DNA from: Hyphomicrobiales bacterium | GTDB lineage: Bacteria; Pseudomonadota; Alphaproteobacteria; Rhizobiales; Rhizobiaceae | Reading direction: 5' to 3' | Length of the DNA stretch: 64,000 nt | Assembly (NCBI GenBank): GCA_900466875.1 | Contig: UBNQ01000009.1 | Location: forward strand, 1 to 64,000 | In this document: positions 1-9,090 of the stretch, in pieces | Layout: the number at the start of each line of letters is the position of its first letter | Position numbering within the stretch: the stretch's first letter is position 1 | Translations under genes and position numbers: made by a program | The notes under the pieces: model-generated | Told to the model about the DNA's origin: nothing | Database searches by the model: none | What the model saw: the letters and a program-made list of their open reading frames with translations, nothing else

Positions 1-26
1 ACCCGACGTGTCCCGGCCGATCCTCG

Positions 27-47
27 TCCTCGGGTTTAACCCGAGGA
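27..47. repeat. 21-bp near-perfect palindrome upstream of the histidine kinase
   Basis: Two 10-base arms (TCCTCGGGTT and its exact complement) flank a single T, followed shortly by another CCCGAGGA half and a run of A. No T-run follows on either strand, so this does not look like a finished terminator. It could be an operator for the kinase gene starting at 237 or the tail structure of a gene left of the window. Nothing else is visible in 1-170. Confidence 0.4.
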
Positions 48-236
48 TCACCCGAGGAAAAAAACGCTCAAGCACCAAGGGCGGACTCCGCGCGAAGCCC
101 GGAAATTCCAGCCTTTCTTCACCTTGTGCCGAAATAGTCTGAAACAAGGCGATTTAATGCTTTAAAACGCTTGGAAGACAGGGGGCCTGCTCCATATAAA
201 GCACGCTTATTCCATCCTCATATGCTTGGTGACTTC

Positions 237-3173
237 ATGAACTATCAGGTCGTATCCGCCCATTGGCCGATTGGCGGAGGCGAAGCGGGGGAACTCGTAC
301 GCGGCTATGACTGGTCGAAGACCTCGCTCGGTCCGATCGCCGAATGGCCGTCGCATCTGAGGATCAAGGTCAACTCGATCGTCAACTCGCCCATTCCCCA
401 GGTGCTGATGTGGGGCGACGACCATGTGATGATCTACAATGACGGCTACATCGAGATCGCCGGAAACTACCATCCCCGCGCGCTCGGCGATACCGTGCAC
501 GGTATCTGGCCGGAAATCTGGGACTGGAACAGACAAATCCTCGACGCCGGGTTCCGCGGGGAAGTGCAATCCTTCCGCGACCAGGTGATGGTGCTGCACC
601 GGCACGGTGTGCCGGAAGACGTGATCTTCGACCTGTTCTACACGCCGATCTATGCCGAAAGCGGCAAGGTCGACGGCGTTCTCTGTACGGTGCTTGAAAA
701 CACCGAGAAGGTGAGAGCCCTCAACGCCCTGGCCGAAAGCCGCGAGGAGCTGGCCCGGCTCACCAATGCCTTGCCGATCCTGGTCGGCTTCATCGACCGT
801 GACGGCATCTATCGCTTTGCCAATGAAGGCTATCGCGAATGGTTCGGGCTCCCCGGTGCCGACGTGATCGGAAAACATGTCGCCGATATTGTCGGGCAGG
901 ATTATTACAAGACCCGCGTCCCGTTCATCAACAAGGCGTTTTCCGGCGAAGCGATCATCAGCGACACGGTGATCCGCCGGCCGGACGGACAAAGCCGCGC
1001 GGCGGAAGTCCGCTACGTGCCGCGGCGCACGGCCAGGGACGAGATCGACGGCATCTATGTGCTGATCATCGATATCGAGACCCGCAAACAGTCAGAAAAC
1101 GCGCTTGCCCGCAGCAACGACCGTTTCCGCGCGGCCGTCAACGCCATCCATGGCGTGCTGTGGACCAATACGGCCGATGGCCGCATGCTGGGCGAACAGG
1201 CCGGCTGGGCCGCGCTCACCGGCCAGAGTTTCGAGGAATACCAGAATTACGGCTGGTCGGACGCCGTGCACCCCGATGACCGCGCCGGTTCCGTCGCCAG
1301 CTGGCAGGCGGCCGTCGCTTCGAAATCGACCTATATCTGGGAACACCGGATCCGACGCCATGACGGCGTCTACCGCACCTTCTCCATCCGTGGCGTGCCG
1401 ATCATCGGCGCGAACGGCGAGATCGAGGAATGGGTCGGCGTCCATACCGACATCACCGAGCAGCGCGCAGCCGAATCAAGCCTGCAGGAACATGCCAGCA
1501 ATCTGGAGCGGCAGGTGCGCCACCGCATGCGCGCCGAAGAACAGCTCAAGCAGCTCAACGAAGGCCTGGAAGCGCGCGTGGAGGCCGAGATCGCCGAACG
1601 ACGGCTGGCCGAGCGGGCGCTGCAACAGGCGCAGAAGATGGAATCGATCGGCCAGCTGACCGGCGGCGTGGCGCATGACTTCAACAACCTGCTGCAGGTC
1701 GTGGCTGGCAATCTGCAGCTTCTCGCCAAGGACATTTCCGGCAACGAGACTGCCGAGCGACGTGTCGGCAATGCGCTTGCCGGCGTCAACCGCGGCGCCA
1801 AGCTCGCGAGCCAGCTGCTCGCCTTCGGCCGCCGCCAGGCGCTGGAACCGCGGGTCATCAATATCAGCCGCTTCATCGCCGGCATGGACGATCTTCTGCG
1901 GCGCTCGCTGGGCGAGGCCGTGGAAGTGGAGGTCATTGCCAGCGGCGGCCTCTGGAATACCTATGCCGATCCGACGCAGGTTGAGAATGCGCTCCTCAAT
2001 CTCGCCATCAATGCCCGTGACGCCATGGAAGGCTCCGGCAAGTTGACGATCGAGGTGGGCAATGCCTTTCTCGATCAGGATTATGCCCGTGCCCATGCGG
2101 AAGTCGCGGCCGGTCAATATGTCCTTCTCGCGGTCACAGATACTGGTTCCGGCATGACGCCCGAAGTGCTGGAAAAAGTGTTCGAGCCCTTTTTCTCGAC
2201 CAAGCCGGAAGGCAAGGGAACCGGGCTGGGCCTCTCCATGGTCTACGGTTTCGTCAAGCAGTCCGGCGGCCATGTGAAGATCTATAGCGAGATTGGCCAG
2301 GGCACGACGGTCAAGGTCTACCTCCCCCGCTCGGTTGCCGACGAGGACCGCGAGGTCGTCATCCAGGGTGGTCCGGTCGTCGGTGGCACGGAGACGGTGC
2401 TGGTCGTCGAGGATGACGAGCAGGTCCGCAATACCGTGATCGAGACTCTGACGGATCTCGGTTATCGGGTGCTGTCGGCCAAGGATGCCCAGGCGGGCCT
2501 CAACGTGGTCGATAGCGGCATTCCGATCGATGTGATCTTCACCGACGTCGTGATGCCCGGCCCGATGAAAAGCCGCGAAATGGCGCGCCGCGCCAAGGAG
2601 CGCCTGCCCAATCTCGCAGTGCTGTTTACATCAGGTTATACGGAAAACTCGATCGTGCATGGCGGCATTCTCGATGTCGGCGTCGAGCTACTGTCGAAAC
2701 CCTATACCCGCGAGGCGCTGGCACGGCGCATTCGTCACGTGATCGCAAACCAGAAACAGGTGGAGCAGTCGACGGCGCCAAGACCCGCGGCGTCGGAATC
2801 GGACGTGCCGAGCTTACCAGTGGCGCTGAAGATATTGCTGGTCGAAGACGACTTTCTCATCCGCAGCAACACCGCCGAAATCCTGATGGAATTCGGCCAT
2901 GAGGTGATCGAGGCCGCGAGCGGACAGGAAGCCTTGCAGGAATTGGCGAGTGCCGACATCGACCTGCTGCTCACCGATATCGGCCTGCCGGATATCGGCG
3001 GCGGAGAGTTGGTGCAGCGGGCGATCGCCATGAAGCCGGAGCTTGCCGTCGTTTTCGCCACCGGTGAAAATCACAAGCCCGAAGGCGCTCCGCAGCAGGC
3101 CGGCCTGCTGCGCAAGCCCTATAACGAGCAGGATATCGCAAGGGCGATCGAAAGTGTCACGGCCGGGCTATAA
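237..3173 (+). CDS. PAS-domain hybrid sensor histidine kinase with two receiver domains
   Basis: Predicted cytosolic sensor kinase of 978 aa. Visible in order: an N-terminal PAS-like region (about 20-170), two further PAS/PAC segments (about 175-420, the second with the common HPDDR element), a charged coiled coil (about 420-465), a HisKA dimerisation box with the phosphoacceptor in GGVAHDFNN (His480), a HATPase domain with the N-box (LAINARDAM) and glycine boxes (DTGSGM, GTGLGLS), then two receivers with phospho-aspartates near 770 (FTDVVMPG) and 914 (LTDIGLPD). No membrane segment is seen. The frame opens upstream at a TTG (171), but ATG 237 gives the usual N-terminus of such kinases and is chosen; ATG 222 is an alternative. 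No response regulator or output gene lies beside it, so the signal and target are unknown. The first receiver reads GPMKS after the Asp loop, a slight departure from canonical. Confidence 0.9.
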   Translation: MNYQVVSAHWPIGGGEAGELVRGYDWSKTSLGPIAEWPSHLRIKVNSIVNSPIPQVLMWGDDHVMIYNDGYIEIAGNYHPRALGDTVHGIWPEIWDWNRQILDAGFRGEVQSFRDQVMVLHRHGVPEDVIFDLFYTPIYAESGKVDGVLCTVLENTEKVRALNALAESREELARLTNALPILVGFIDRDGIYRFANEGYREWFGLPGADVIGKHVADIVGQDYYKTRVPFINKAFSGEAIISDTVIRRPDGQSRAAEVRYVPRRTARDEIDGIYVLIIDIETRKQSENALARSNDRFRAAVNAIHGVLWTNTADGRMLGEQAGWAALTGQSFEEYQNYGWSDAVHPDDRAGSVASWQAAVASKSTYIWEHRIRRHDGVYRTFSIRGVPIIGANGEIEEWVGVHTDITEQRAAESSLQEHASNLERQVRHRMRAEEQLKQLNEGLEARVEAEIAERRLAERALQQAQKMESIGQLTGGVAHDFNNLLQVVAGNLQLLAKDISGNETAERRVGNALAGVNRGAKLASQLLAFGRRQALEPRVINISRFIAGMDDLLRRSLGEAVEVEVIASGGLWNTYADPTQVENALLNLAINARDAMEGSGKLTIEVGNAFLDQDYARAHAEVAAGQYVLLAVTDTGSGMTPEVLEKVFEPFFSTKPEGKGTGLGLSMVYGFVKQSGGHVKIYSEIGQGTTVKVYLPRSVADEDREVVIQGGPVVGGTETVLVVEDDEQVRNTVIETLTDLGYRVLSAKDAQAGLNVVDSGIPIDVIFTDVVMPGPMKSREMARRAKERLPNLAVLFTSGYTENSIVHGGILDVGVELLSKPYTREALARRIRHVIANQKQVEQSTAPRPAASESDVPSLPVALKILLVEDDFLIRSNTAEILMEFGHEVIEAASGQEALQELASADIDLLLTDIGLPDIGGGELVQRAIAMKPELAVVFATGENHKPEGAPQQAGLLRKPYNEQDIARAIESVTAGL

Positions 3174-3193
3174 AGCTTGGCTCCCGGTCCCGG

Positions 3194-3433
3194 TCAATGG
3201 CCGGGACGCGGCATATCCGACGGGGTGATCCATACCCGTCCGTCAAACGCGACTTCGCCATGATCGAGCTTGCGGCTTGCGATCGTCTCGATCAGGCCGA
3301 GCTTCGAGCGGACATTTCCGATGCGGCTGTCATTGACCACGCAGACAGCGTGGCAGGCTGCATCCTCCTGCATCAGAAGCAGCGTATGATGAGCATTGTC
3401 GAGGATTTTTCCGGGCAGTGTCTGGAGCGTCAT
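3194..3433 (-). CDS. small conserved-type hypothetical protein
   Basis: A 79-aa protein of unknown function, convergent with the kinase gene and ending 20 bases from its stop. It is preferred over the overlapping plus-strand frame because AAGGAGAA lies 4-5 bases before its ATG. The sequence has no signal peptide or membrane segment. The middle contains two closely spaced cysteines (AACHAVCVV), and the C-terminal half has the look of a small beta-rich domain (GEVAFDGRVWITPSD). No family is recognised. Confidence 0.6.
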   Translation of the reverse strand: MTLQTLPGKILDNAHHTLLLMQEDAACHAVCVVNDSRIGNVRSKLGLIETIASRKLDHGEVAFDGRVWITPSDMPRPGH

Positions 3434-3681
3434 GCTCTTCTCCTTGCCGATGGCTTTTAAACGATCGCCATAACGACGGTCCGCGGCAAGACTCCCTCAA
3501 CAAGGTTAACGAAGGATTAAGATTGCAGCCGGGCAGCACCCAGGACGTGCATTGGCAGTCAAAGTAAAAACCCTGCGTAGCGATCAACAACTTCCTGTAT
3601 TATCAGTAAGTTAACCCAGATAGTTTATTTCGACTACAATTCATGCAGTAACCCACCTCTCATACTTGAGGATTACAAAAT
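3434..3681. other. divergent intergenic region
   Basis: 248 bases between the small minus-strand gene and the chemoreceptor. It is more A/T-rich toward the chemoreceptor (about 3590-3680), where its promoter presumably lies, but no clear sigma70 or sigma54 box stands out by eye. Confidence 0.4.
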
Positions 3682-5469
3682 ATGTTTCCGTTCCAATCCA
3701 GTTCAGATCAAGTTCTCAGCGCCCTCGATCTTTCAATGGCGATCATCGAATTCGATTTGGAAGGGCGCATCATCAAGGCCAACAAGAATTTCTGCGATCT
3801 GATGGGCTATCAGCCTCAGGAAATCATCGGCAAACATCACAGCCTGTTTGTCGAAACCAAATACGCAAAATCACAGGACTACACGACTTTCTGGAACGCG
3901 TTGCGCAAGGGCCAATTCTTCTCAAGCGATTTCAAGCGGATTGCCAAGGGCGACCGGGAAGTCTTCATCCGAGGCAACTACAATCCGGTCAAGAACAGCA
4001 GCGGCAAGGTCATCAAGGTGATCAAGTTCGCTAACGACATTACAGAGTCGAAGCTGCACGCGCTCGACAGCGCTGCCAAGATCGATGCCATCTCCCGCGC
4101 CCAGGCGACAATCGAATTCAGCACCGACGGCACGATCATCGGTGCCAACGAGAACTTCCTGTCGACACTCGGTTACAGCCTCAACGAAATTGTCGGCCGG
4201 CATCACCGCATGTTCGTCGACCAGACCTATTCCGCGTCTTCCGATTATGCGCGGTTCTGGGAACGGCTTTTGTCGGGCGAGTTCGTCGCCGGCGAGTTTA
4301 CCCGTGTCGGCAAGGGCGGGCGCAACGTCTTTATCCAGGCATCCTATAACCCCGTATTCGACGATGCCGGTCGCGTCATCAAGGTCGTCAAGTTCGCGAC
4401 CGACGTGACGCAACGGGTGGAAAACGTCGAACGGCTGGCGTCCTGTCTGACCAATATGGCGGATGGCGATCTGTCCCAGACGATCGGTACCCCGTTCATC
4501 GCCTCACTGGAAAAGCTGCGCGTCGATTTCAATACCGCATCCGCCAAACTGCGCGATGCCATGGCAATGGTTGCGGACAATGCCCGGGCGATTGCTTCCA
4601 GCTCCAGCGAAGTCCGCGTCGCGGCCGACGATCTGGCACAGCGGACGGAACGCCAGGCGGCTTCGGTCGAAGAAACGGCAGCGGCTCTCGAAGAAATCAC
4701 CACGACCGTCAAGGATTCCAGCAGGCGGGCGGAAGAGTCGGGTACGCTCGTCAACCGTGCCAAGGCGGATGCGGAGCGCTCGGGCGAGATCGTTCGCGAG
4801 GCGATCCGGGCCATGGACTCGATCGACAGCTCGTCCCGCGAAATTTCCAACATCATCGGCGTCATCGACGAGATCGCCTTCCAGACCAACCTGCTTGCCC
4901 TCAACGCCGGCGTCGAGGCCGCGCGTGCCGGTGAAGCCGGCAAGGGCTTTGCGGTCGTGGCGCAGGAAGTGCGCGAACTGGCGCAGCGTTCGGCCGGCGC
5001 TGCCAAGGAAATCAAGGCACTGATCACGACCTCCGGCCATCACGTGGCAAGCGGCGTCGATCTGGTCAGCAAGACCGGCACTGCGCTGCAGGAAATCGGC
5101 GGACAAGTGCACCGGATCAATTCCGATATCATGTCGATTATCGAAGCTTCCCGCGAACAATCGCTGGCGCTCGGTAATATCAACCATGCGATCAACGAGG
5201 TCGATCAGGGCACGCAGCAGAATGCTGCCATGGTAGAACAGCAGACCGCCGCAAGCCGCAGCCTTGCCCATGAATCGCAGGCGCTGTTTGCACTGCTCGA
5301 ACAGTTCCGCTTCAGCCAGGGTGCCGGACACGCGGCCATCCAGGCACCTTCTCCAGTTCCGGCATCGGCCGCCATGCGATCCGCGCCCAAACCCAGCCGC
5401 GCGCCGGCACAGTTCCGCACTGCGGGATCGGCTGCTCTTGCGGTGGATCCGGGCTGGGAGAATTTCTGA
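3682..5469 (+). CDS. soluble PAS-PAS methyl-accepting chemotaxis protein
   Basis: A 595-aa chemoreceptor with no transmembrane segment, so a cytosolic sensor feeding CheA/CheW. Two homologous PAS/PAC modules (about 10-120 and 130-245) both contain the G-x-HH motif after the core and end in IKVIKFAND / IKVVKFATD. A HAMP-like linker follows (about 250-300), then the methyl-accepting helical hairpin, with the signalling tip at about 396-430 (FQTNLLALNAGVEAARAG). The last five residues, GWENF, fit the x-W-x-x-F tether that binds CheR methyltransferase in other receptors. The arrangement resembles Sinorhizobium McpY-type soluble receptors. The tandem PAS pair suggests sensing of redox or energy state via a cofactor, but no specific ligand residue can be named. 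It is followed by a strong terminator and appears monocistronic. Confidence 0.93.
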   Translation: MFPFQSSSDQVLSALDLSMAIIEFDLEGRIIKANKNFCDLMGYQPQEIIGKHHSLFVETKYAKSQDYTTFWNALRKGQFFSSDFKRIAKGDREVFIRGNYNPVKNSSGKVIKVIKFANDITESKLHALDSAAKIDAISRAQATIEFSTDGTIIGANENFLSTLGYSLNEIVGRHHRMFVDQTYSASSDYARFWERLLSGEFVAGEFTRVGKGGRNVFIQASYNPVFDDAGRVIKVVKFATDVTQRVENVERLASCLTNMADGDLSQTIGTPFIASLEKLRVDFNTASAKLRDAMAMVADNARAIASSSSEVRVAADDLAQRTERQAASVEETAAALEEITTTVKDSSRRAEESGTLVNRAKADAERSGEIVREAIRAMDSIDSSSREISNIIGVIDEIAFQTNLLALNAGVEAARAGEAGKGFAVVAQEVRELAQRSAGAAKEIKALITTSGHHVASGVDLVSKTGTALQEIGGQVHRINSDIMSIIEASREQSLALGNINHAINEVDQGTQQNAAMVEQQTAASRSLAHESQALFALLEQFRFSQGAGHAAIQAPSPVPASAAMRSAPKPSRAPAQFRTAGSAALAVDPGWENF

Positions 5470-5518
5470 GCCCATGCCGGGCAGCAGCAGCCTCAACCCA
5501 TTTCTGCTCTGAAACGAC

Positions 5519-5551
5519 AAAGCCGCCCGTTCGATGAACGGGCGGCTTTTT
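5519..5551 (+). terminator. Rho-independent terminator after the chemoreceptor gene
   Basis: An 11-base G/C-rich stem, AGCCGCCCGTT with its complement, around a short GAT-containing loop is followed by a T run. The A run on the other side means it could also serve the minus-strand gene ending at 5580. Confidence 0.9.
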
Positions 5552-5579
5552 GGTCTGTTCGGTTATGCGCTAACGGCTG

Positions 5580-5885
5580 TTAGCCGCCATTGCCACCCGT
5601 TGCCGGTGCGGCCGGAGCAGGCGTAGCCGGGGCCGGGGCCGCGGGCGCCGGAGTTGCCGGAGCGGGCGTTGCCGGGGCTGGAGCAGCCGGCGTTGCCGGC
5701 TGGGTCGTCGAGGACGTCGTCGTCGCATCGGTGGGGGCGCTACCCATTTGCGACCAGACGAATGCGCCCACGACGATCACGGCGAGGACAGCAACCCAGC
5801 CCATCCATGATGAGCTGCTACGAGGTGCCGGGGTCGGCGTGCGCAGATCGGGACGGTTTTCATTCGGATTGGGATCATAAGCCAT
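5580..5885 (-). CDS. membrane-anchored Ala/Pro-rich hypothetical protein
   Basis: A 101-aa protein: a short cytosolic N-terminus (MAYDPNPNENRPDLR), one membrane segment (about 30-50, WMGWVAVLAVIVVGAFVW) and a C-terminal tail made almost entirely of Ala, Pro and Thr in repeating PATPAP / PAAPAP units ending in GGNGG. The frame is open 48 codons upstream, but AGGAGG lies just before the ATG at 5885, which fixes the start. Low-complexity tails of this kind are common in periplasm-spanning or cell-wall-proximal proteins; no function is recognised. The repeat units are prone to length change, so the tail length may vary between strains. Confidence 0.75.
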   Translation of the reverse strand: MAYDPNPNENRPDLRTPTPAPRSSSSWMGWVAVLAVIVVGAFVWSQMGSAPTDATTTSSTTQPATPAAPAPATPAPATPAPAAPAPATPAPAAPATGGNGG

Positions 5886-6080
5886 TTCGTTTCCTCCTTT
5901 TCCAGCCAATAAAATGCGCGTTACCGGGATTTGTTCCGTAGCGGGGCATTTCTGTCGCAGGAGGCAGCTGGCGATGTGACCTCGAACAAGGCTCCTGGGG
6001 CCGCGACCTTCTTGTGCCCACCTCGGCAAGAGGCGCTATAGTGGTGACTTCGATCCATAAGGGAAGGCGAGACGTTCTGC

Positions 6081-7283
6081 ATGACCAAACCTCGTATCGG
6101 CATTATCGGACTCGGGCGCATGGGACGCGCCATGGCGGCGCGGCTGGCGTCGAGCGGTTTTCCCGTCACCGGCTGGAACCGCAGCGGTATTCCGGAGGAA
6201 TTCTGCGGGACATGCACTGCGGCCACGGATATCCCCGCCCTTGCGGGAGGCTCGGACATCATTATCCTTGCGCTTCTGGATGACGCTGCCGTGCATGCGG
6301 TGGCCGCATATCTGGCAACGCTTGATCTTTCCGGCAAGCTGATCGTCGACACGAGTACGGTGAGCCCGCTCACGCTCGCGAGCCACCAGGCGGCGATAGA
6401 GCAGAAGGGAGGCTTCTTGCTGGATGCCCCCATATCCGGCGGACCGGAGACACTGCTCGCCGGAAAGTCGGGGTTCTATATCGGCGGACGGGAAGAGGAT
6501 TTTCACCGTTTCCGTCCGGTGGCGGAAATGCTTTCCGACCGTATCCACCATGTCGGCGCGCTGGGCCACGGTGCGGCTTCCAAGCTGATCAACAACATGA
6601 TGCTGACCGGCCTTTGGGAAAGCCTGAAGGAAGCACTGCAGCTCGGCGCAAGGGCCGGTCTTTCCCGTGACAGGATGATCGACGTGCTGTCCGGCAGTCC
6701 CGCGGCAAGCCCCGCCATGAAAGGCCGCCTGCCCGTCGTGCTGGGCGAGACGGATCATGTCGGCTTCCCGGTGTCGGGCGTAGTCAAGGATGTTAGCGTG
6801 GTGCGCGATTACGCCGCGCATCTCGGCGTGGCCATTCCCGCCATGCAGGCCGCGCTGGCGAGCTTCGAGAATGCGGCCGGTGCCGGCTTTGCCGATGCCG
6901 ACCTCGCGACGATGGTGAAGCTTGCCCTGGACGACGCCACGCAAGGCAATATGCCAAGCACGGCCACCAGATCACCCGGCAAGCCTCATATCGCCATCCT
7001 TTATTGCACCCAGTGCAACTGGCTGCTCAGGGCAGGCTGGATGGCGCAGGAGCTGCTGCAAACTTTCGGCGACACACTCGGGGAGGTCGGCCTCATTCCG
7101 GGCACCGGCGGCGCGTTCGAGATTCGCCTCGATGGAACTCTTCTATGGGAGCGCAAGCGGGATGGCGGCTTTCCGGGTCCCAAGGAGCTGAAACAGCGGG
7201 TTCGCGACGTGATCGACCCCGATCGCGATCTCGGCCACCTGGATCGCCAGCCCACCAAAATCGGGGCCGAAAAGCCGGCTTGA
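6081..7283 (+). CDS. 3-hydroxyisobutyrate-dehydrogenase-like protein fused to a SelT/SelW/SelH (Rdx) domain
   Basis: A 400-aa two-part protein. Residues 1-290 are a beta-hydroxyacid dehydrogenase: NAD(P) Rossmann motif GLGRMG near residue 10, substrate-loop DAPISGGPE, and the catalytic Lys168 in ASKLINN. Such enzymes reduce or oxidise small hydroxyacids or semialdehydes; the substrate is not predictable here. After a short Ser/Thr/Pro linker, residues 302-392 match the thioredoxin-like Rdx family, with YCTQCNW carrying Cys309 and Cys312 (the position where selenoproteins have Cys-x-x-Sec) and the late G-x-FPxPKELK segment. Rdx proteins are normally free-standing proteins of about 90-100 aa. 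An internal ATG precedes the Rdx part, so independent translation is conceivable. The fusion suggests a redox partner acting on, or regulating, the dehydrogenase. The next feature is tRNA-Leu. Confidence 0.85.
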   Translation: MTKPRIGIIGLGRMGRAMAARLASSGFPVTGWNRSGIPEEFCGTCTAATDIPALAGGSDIIILALLDDAAVHAVAAYLATLDLSGKLIVDTSTVSPLTLASHQAAIEQKGGFLLDAPISGGPETLLAGKSGFYIGGREEDFHRFRPVAEMLSDRIHHVGALGHGAASKLINNMMLTGLWESLKEALQLGARAGLSRDRMIDVLSGSPAASPAMKGRLPVVLGETDHVGFPVSGVVKDVSVVRDYAAHLGVAIPAMQAALASFENAAGAGFADADLATMVKLALDDATQGNMPSTATRSPGKPHIAILYCTQCNWLLRAGWMAQELLQTFGDTLGEVGLIPGTGGAFEIRLDGTLLWERKRDGGFPGPKELKQRVRDVIDPDRDLGHLDRQPTKIGAEKPA

Positions 7284-7375
7284 GACCATTGCCCAAAACT
7301 TTTTTGGCAACTGACACAGAAACTTCAAAAAGCCGGTTGACAGGAAGGAGCCACCCCCGTACATCGCTCTCCGTC

Positions 7376-7462
7376 GCCCAGATGGCGGAATTGGTAGACG
7401 CGCCAGCTTCAGGTGCTGGTACCCGAAAGGGTGTGGAGGTTCGAGTCCTCTTCTGGGCACCA
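7376..7462 (+). tRNA. tRNA-Leu (CAG)
   Basis: The cloverleaf is readable: acceptor arms GCCCAGA/TCTGGGC, a long variable arm as expected for Leu, anticodon CAG in the loop TTCAGGT, T arm GGTTCGAGTCC and an encoded CCA end. The 3' end is the integration target of the element that follows and is kept intact by it. Confidence 0.97.
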
Positions 7463-7475
7463 TTCCCATTGTTTA
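7447..7475 (+). repeat. left attachment site (attL), 29-bp direct repeat
   Basis: The 3' end of tRNA-Leu plus 13 bases downstream is repeated exactly at 15393-15421. Identity stops abruptly on both sides, as expected for a site-specific recombination core. Confidence 0.93.
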
Positions 7476-7516
7476 AAGTTGAACATTTTCAATGTTCTCA
7501 GGATGTTAGCCTTCCC

Positions 7517-7549
7517 ACCGGTACACAAACCGGTACAAGGGAAGGTACA
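7517..7549 (+). promoter_or_regulatory. 12-bp-period direct repeats before the integrase
   Basis: ACCGGTACA occurs at 7517 and 7529, and a weaker copy (GAAGGTACA) at 7541, exactly 12 bases apart, ending against the integrase start codon. The last copy overlaps the ribosome-binding GGAAGG. Such spacing puts copies on nearly the same DNA face and fits arm-type integrase binding sites or a repressor operator. Confidence 0.45.
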
Positions 7550-7551
7550 TT

Positions 7552-8964
7552 ATGGGGCTTGTGTTGAAGTACGTCCAAGAGCCATCGGCGAGCCGAAGGC
7601 AGTACCGATATCGGCGCAGAGTTCCCGACGATCTCCAGTCCATAGCAGGCAAGAAAGAGCTGATCGCCACCCTCGGTGACAGCCCAAAAGAGGCCCTCAA
7701 AGCCTACCCTAGCATCCATGCAGGATTTGAGGAGGAGCTTGCCCTTGCGCGCAAGACATTGGCCGCTGAAAGAGCCAAGCGCCCCTTCGCCGAACTCTCC
7801 GATCGCGAGCGTTATGACATGCTCCTCAGCCGACTGAGGGAGTTGGGGGTTGACGATCCAGAAGCGGTTGCCAGCGATGACGATCAGTCTTTCCAGCGCG
7901 AGATGATCGCCGAAGGCATTGCCGCGCGATACCCACATAACGACGAGACGGGAAACCCGATCATCACCGACAAGGCGGATGCGTTCCTCATTCAGTCGCT
8001 CATGTCGAAGGCACCGCCAAAGCCGTCCCCATCGCTGGACGATGCGGTCAAGCTCTACCTGAAGGATAAAGTGGCTGGCAGCGCGTTTGACGTGAAGAAG
8101 AACACGCAGCGCGTTGAGCGCGTCATCTCGCGGCTGAAGCGGGCGCTGGGCAAGACCCCGCAAGTCGATAAAATCACACGTGACGATGCCCGCAAGGTCA
8201 GAGATCACCTGCTCGGTCTTGGCAGCTTGACACCAGCGTCGGTGCGCCGAGAGCTGAACATCGTCAAAGCAATCATCAACCATGCGATCACCGAGTTCGA
8301 GCTGGGCGGCTGCAACAATCCGTTCCGGAAGCTGGACATCGCGGGTCTCGACGAAGAGAACGAGGCCGACAAGCGCCATCCGTTCCCTGCAGATATGCTT
8401 ATCGAGGTCAGGAACCATATCCTCTCAACCGTAAACCCCGAACTCCAACTCATCTGGCGCTTGCTGGAAGGAACGGGCTGCCGAATGGCCGAGGTCTCCG
8501 GCCTGCGGGTGGATGACGTGACAATCATCGGCGATACGCCAAACATCCGGGTCACGTGGCATGAGGATCGACGCATCAAGACGAAGACATCGAAGCGTCA
8601 CGTCCCTCTAGTCGGCGATGCCCTAGCAGCAGCGGTTGAGGCCTTGGCTGCGGCTGATGCGGGCCCAATGGTATTCAGCCGTTACAGTGACGAGAACGGC
8701 CCCACTAACGTCTCCAAGGCGCTCATGGACCGTGTGAGGGAGATCACCGATAACTCGCGGCTGGTTGTTCACTCGCTACGCCACAACATTAAGGACAGGC
8801 TGCTGCTGGCAGGGGTCGCGGAACTGGACCAGAATATCATCCTCGGGCACTCGCTCGGCGGGGTCGGCAACCGGACCTATGGCGGCGAACAGGCAAAGCT
8901 GGTGGTGACGACGGCGGCGATGAAAAAGGCGTTTGGACTAGCTGAAGAACGCGACGCTAACTGA
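7552..8964 (+). CDS. tyrosine-type site-specific integrase
   Basis: A 470-aa phage-type integrase that inserts and excises the surrounding element at tRNA-Leu. The N-terminal part (about 1-40) resembles the short basic region found in rhizobial/phage integrases of this size. A SAM-like core-binding domain lies at about 160-270. The C-terminal catalytic domain shows the expected residues: Arg311 (GTGCRMAE), a Lys near 345-348 in the beta hairpin, His407-x-x-Arg410 (HSLRHN), His433 (LGHSLGG) and the nucleophile Tyr443 (NRTYGG). The start codon is preceded by AAGGGAAGG at good spacing and by three period-12 repeats. The gene lies 90 bases inside the attL repeat, as is typical. It appears intact, so the element may still excise. 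Confidence 0.96.
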   Translation: MGLVLKYVQEPSASRRQYRYRRRVPDDLQSIAGKKELIATLGDSPKEALKAYPSIHAGFEEELALARKTLAAERAKRPFAELSDRERYDMLLSRLRELGVDDPEAVASDDDQSFQREMIAEGIAARYPHNDETGNPIITDKADAFLIQSLMSKAPPKPSPSLDDAVKLYLKDKVAGSAFDVKKNTQRVERVISRLKRALGKTPQVDKITRDDARKVRDHLLGLGSLTPASVRRELNIVKAIINHAITEFELGGCNNPFRKLDIAGLDEENEADKRHPFPADMLIEVRNHILSTVNPELQLIWRLLEGTGCRMAEVSGLRVDDVTIIGDTPNIRVTWHEDRRIKTKTSKRHVPLVGDALAAAVEALAAADAGPMVFSRYSDENGPTNVSKALMDRVREITDNSRLVVHSLRHNIKDRLLLAGVAELDQNIILGHSLGGVGNRTYGGEQAKLVVTTAAMKKAFGLAEERDAN

Positions 8965-9090
8965 CGCTTAGAACTCAAGACAGCTTACAACCGGCCTGAA
9001 GTCGCCCCTGTTGGTGCCGTGTAGCCGGACACCGAGTCACGCTGGCATTTTTTCCCGAAGCACCCCATAGTCGTTGCGGGGGACTTCTAT

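Noticed and set aside
5600..5700. CRISPR-like or satellite repeat
   Set aside because: The repetition is codon-level Ala/Pro/Thr low complexity inside a coding frame with a ribosome site and membrane helix.
6990..7030. Selenocysteine codon in the Rdx domain
   Set aside because: The motif is Cys-Thr-Gln-Cys with TGC codons; there is no in-frame TGA and no SECIS-like hairpin is needed.
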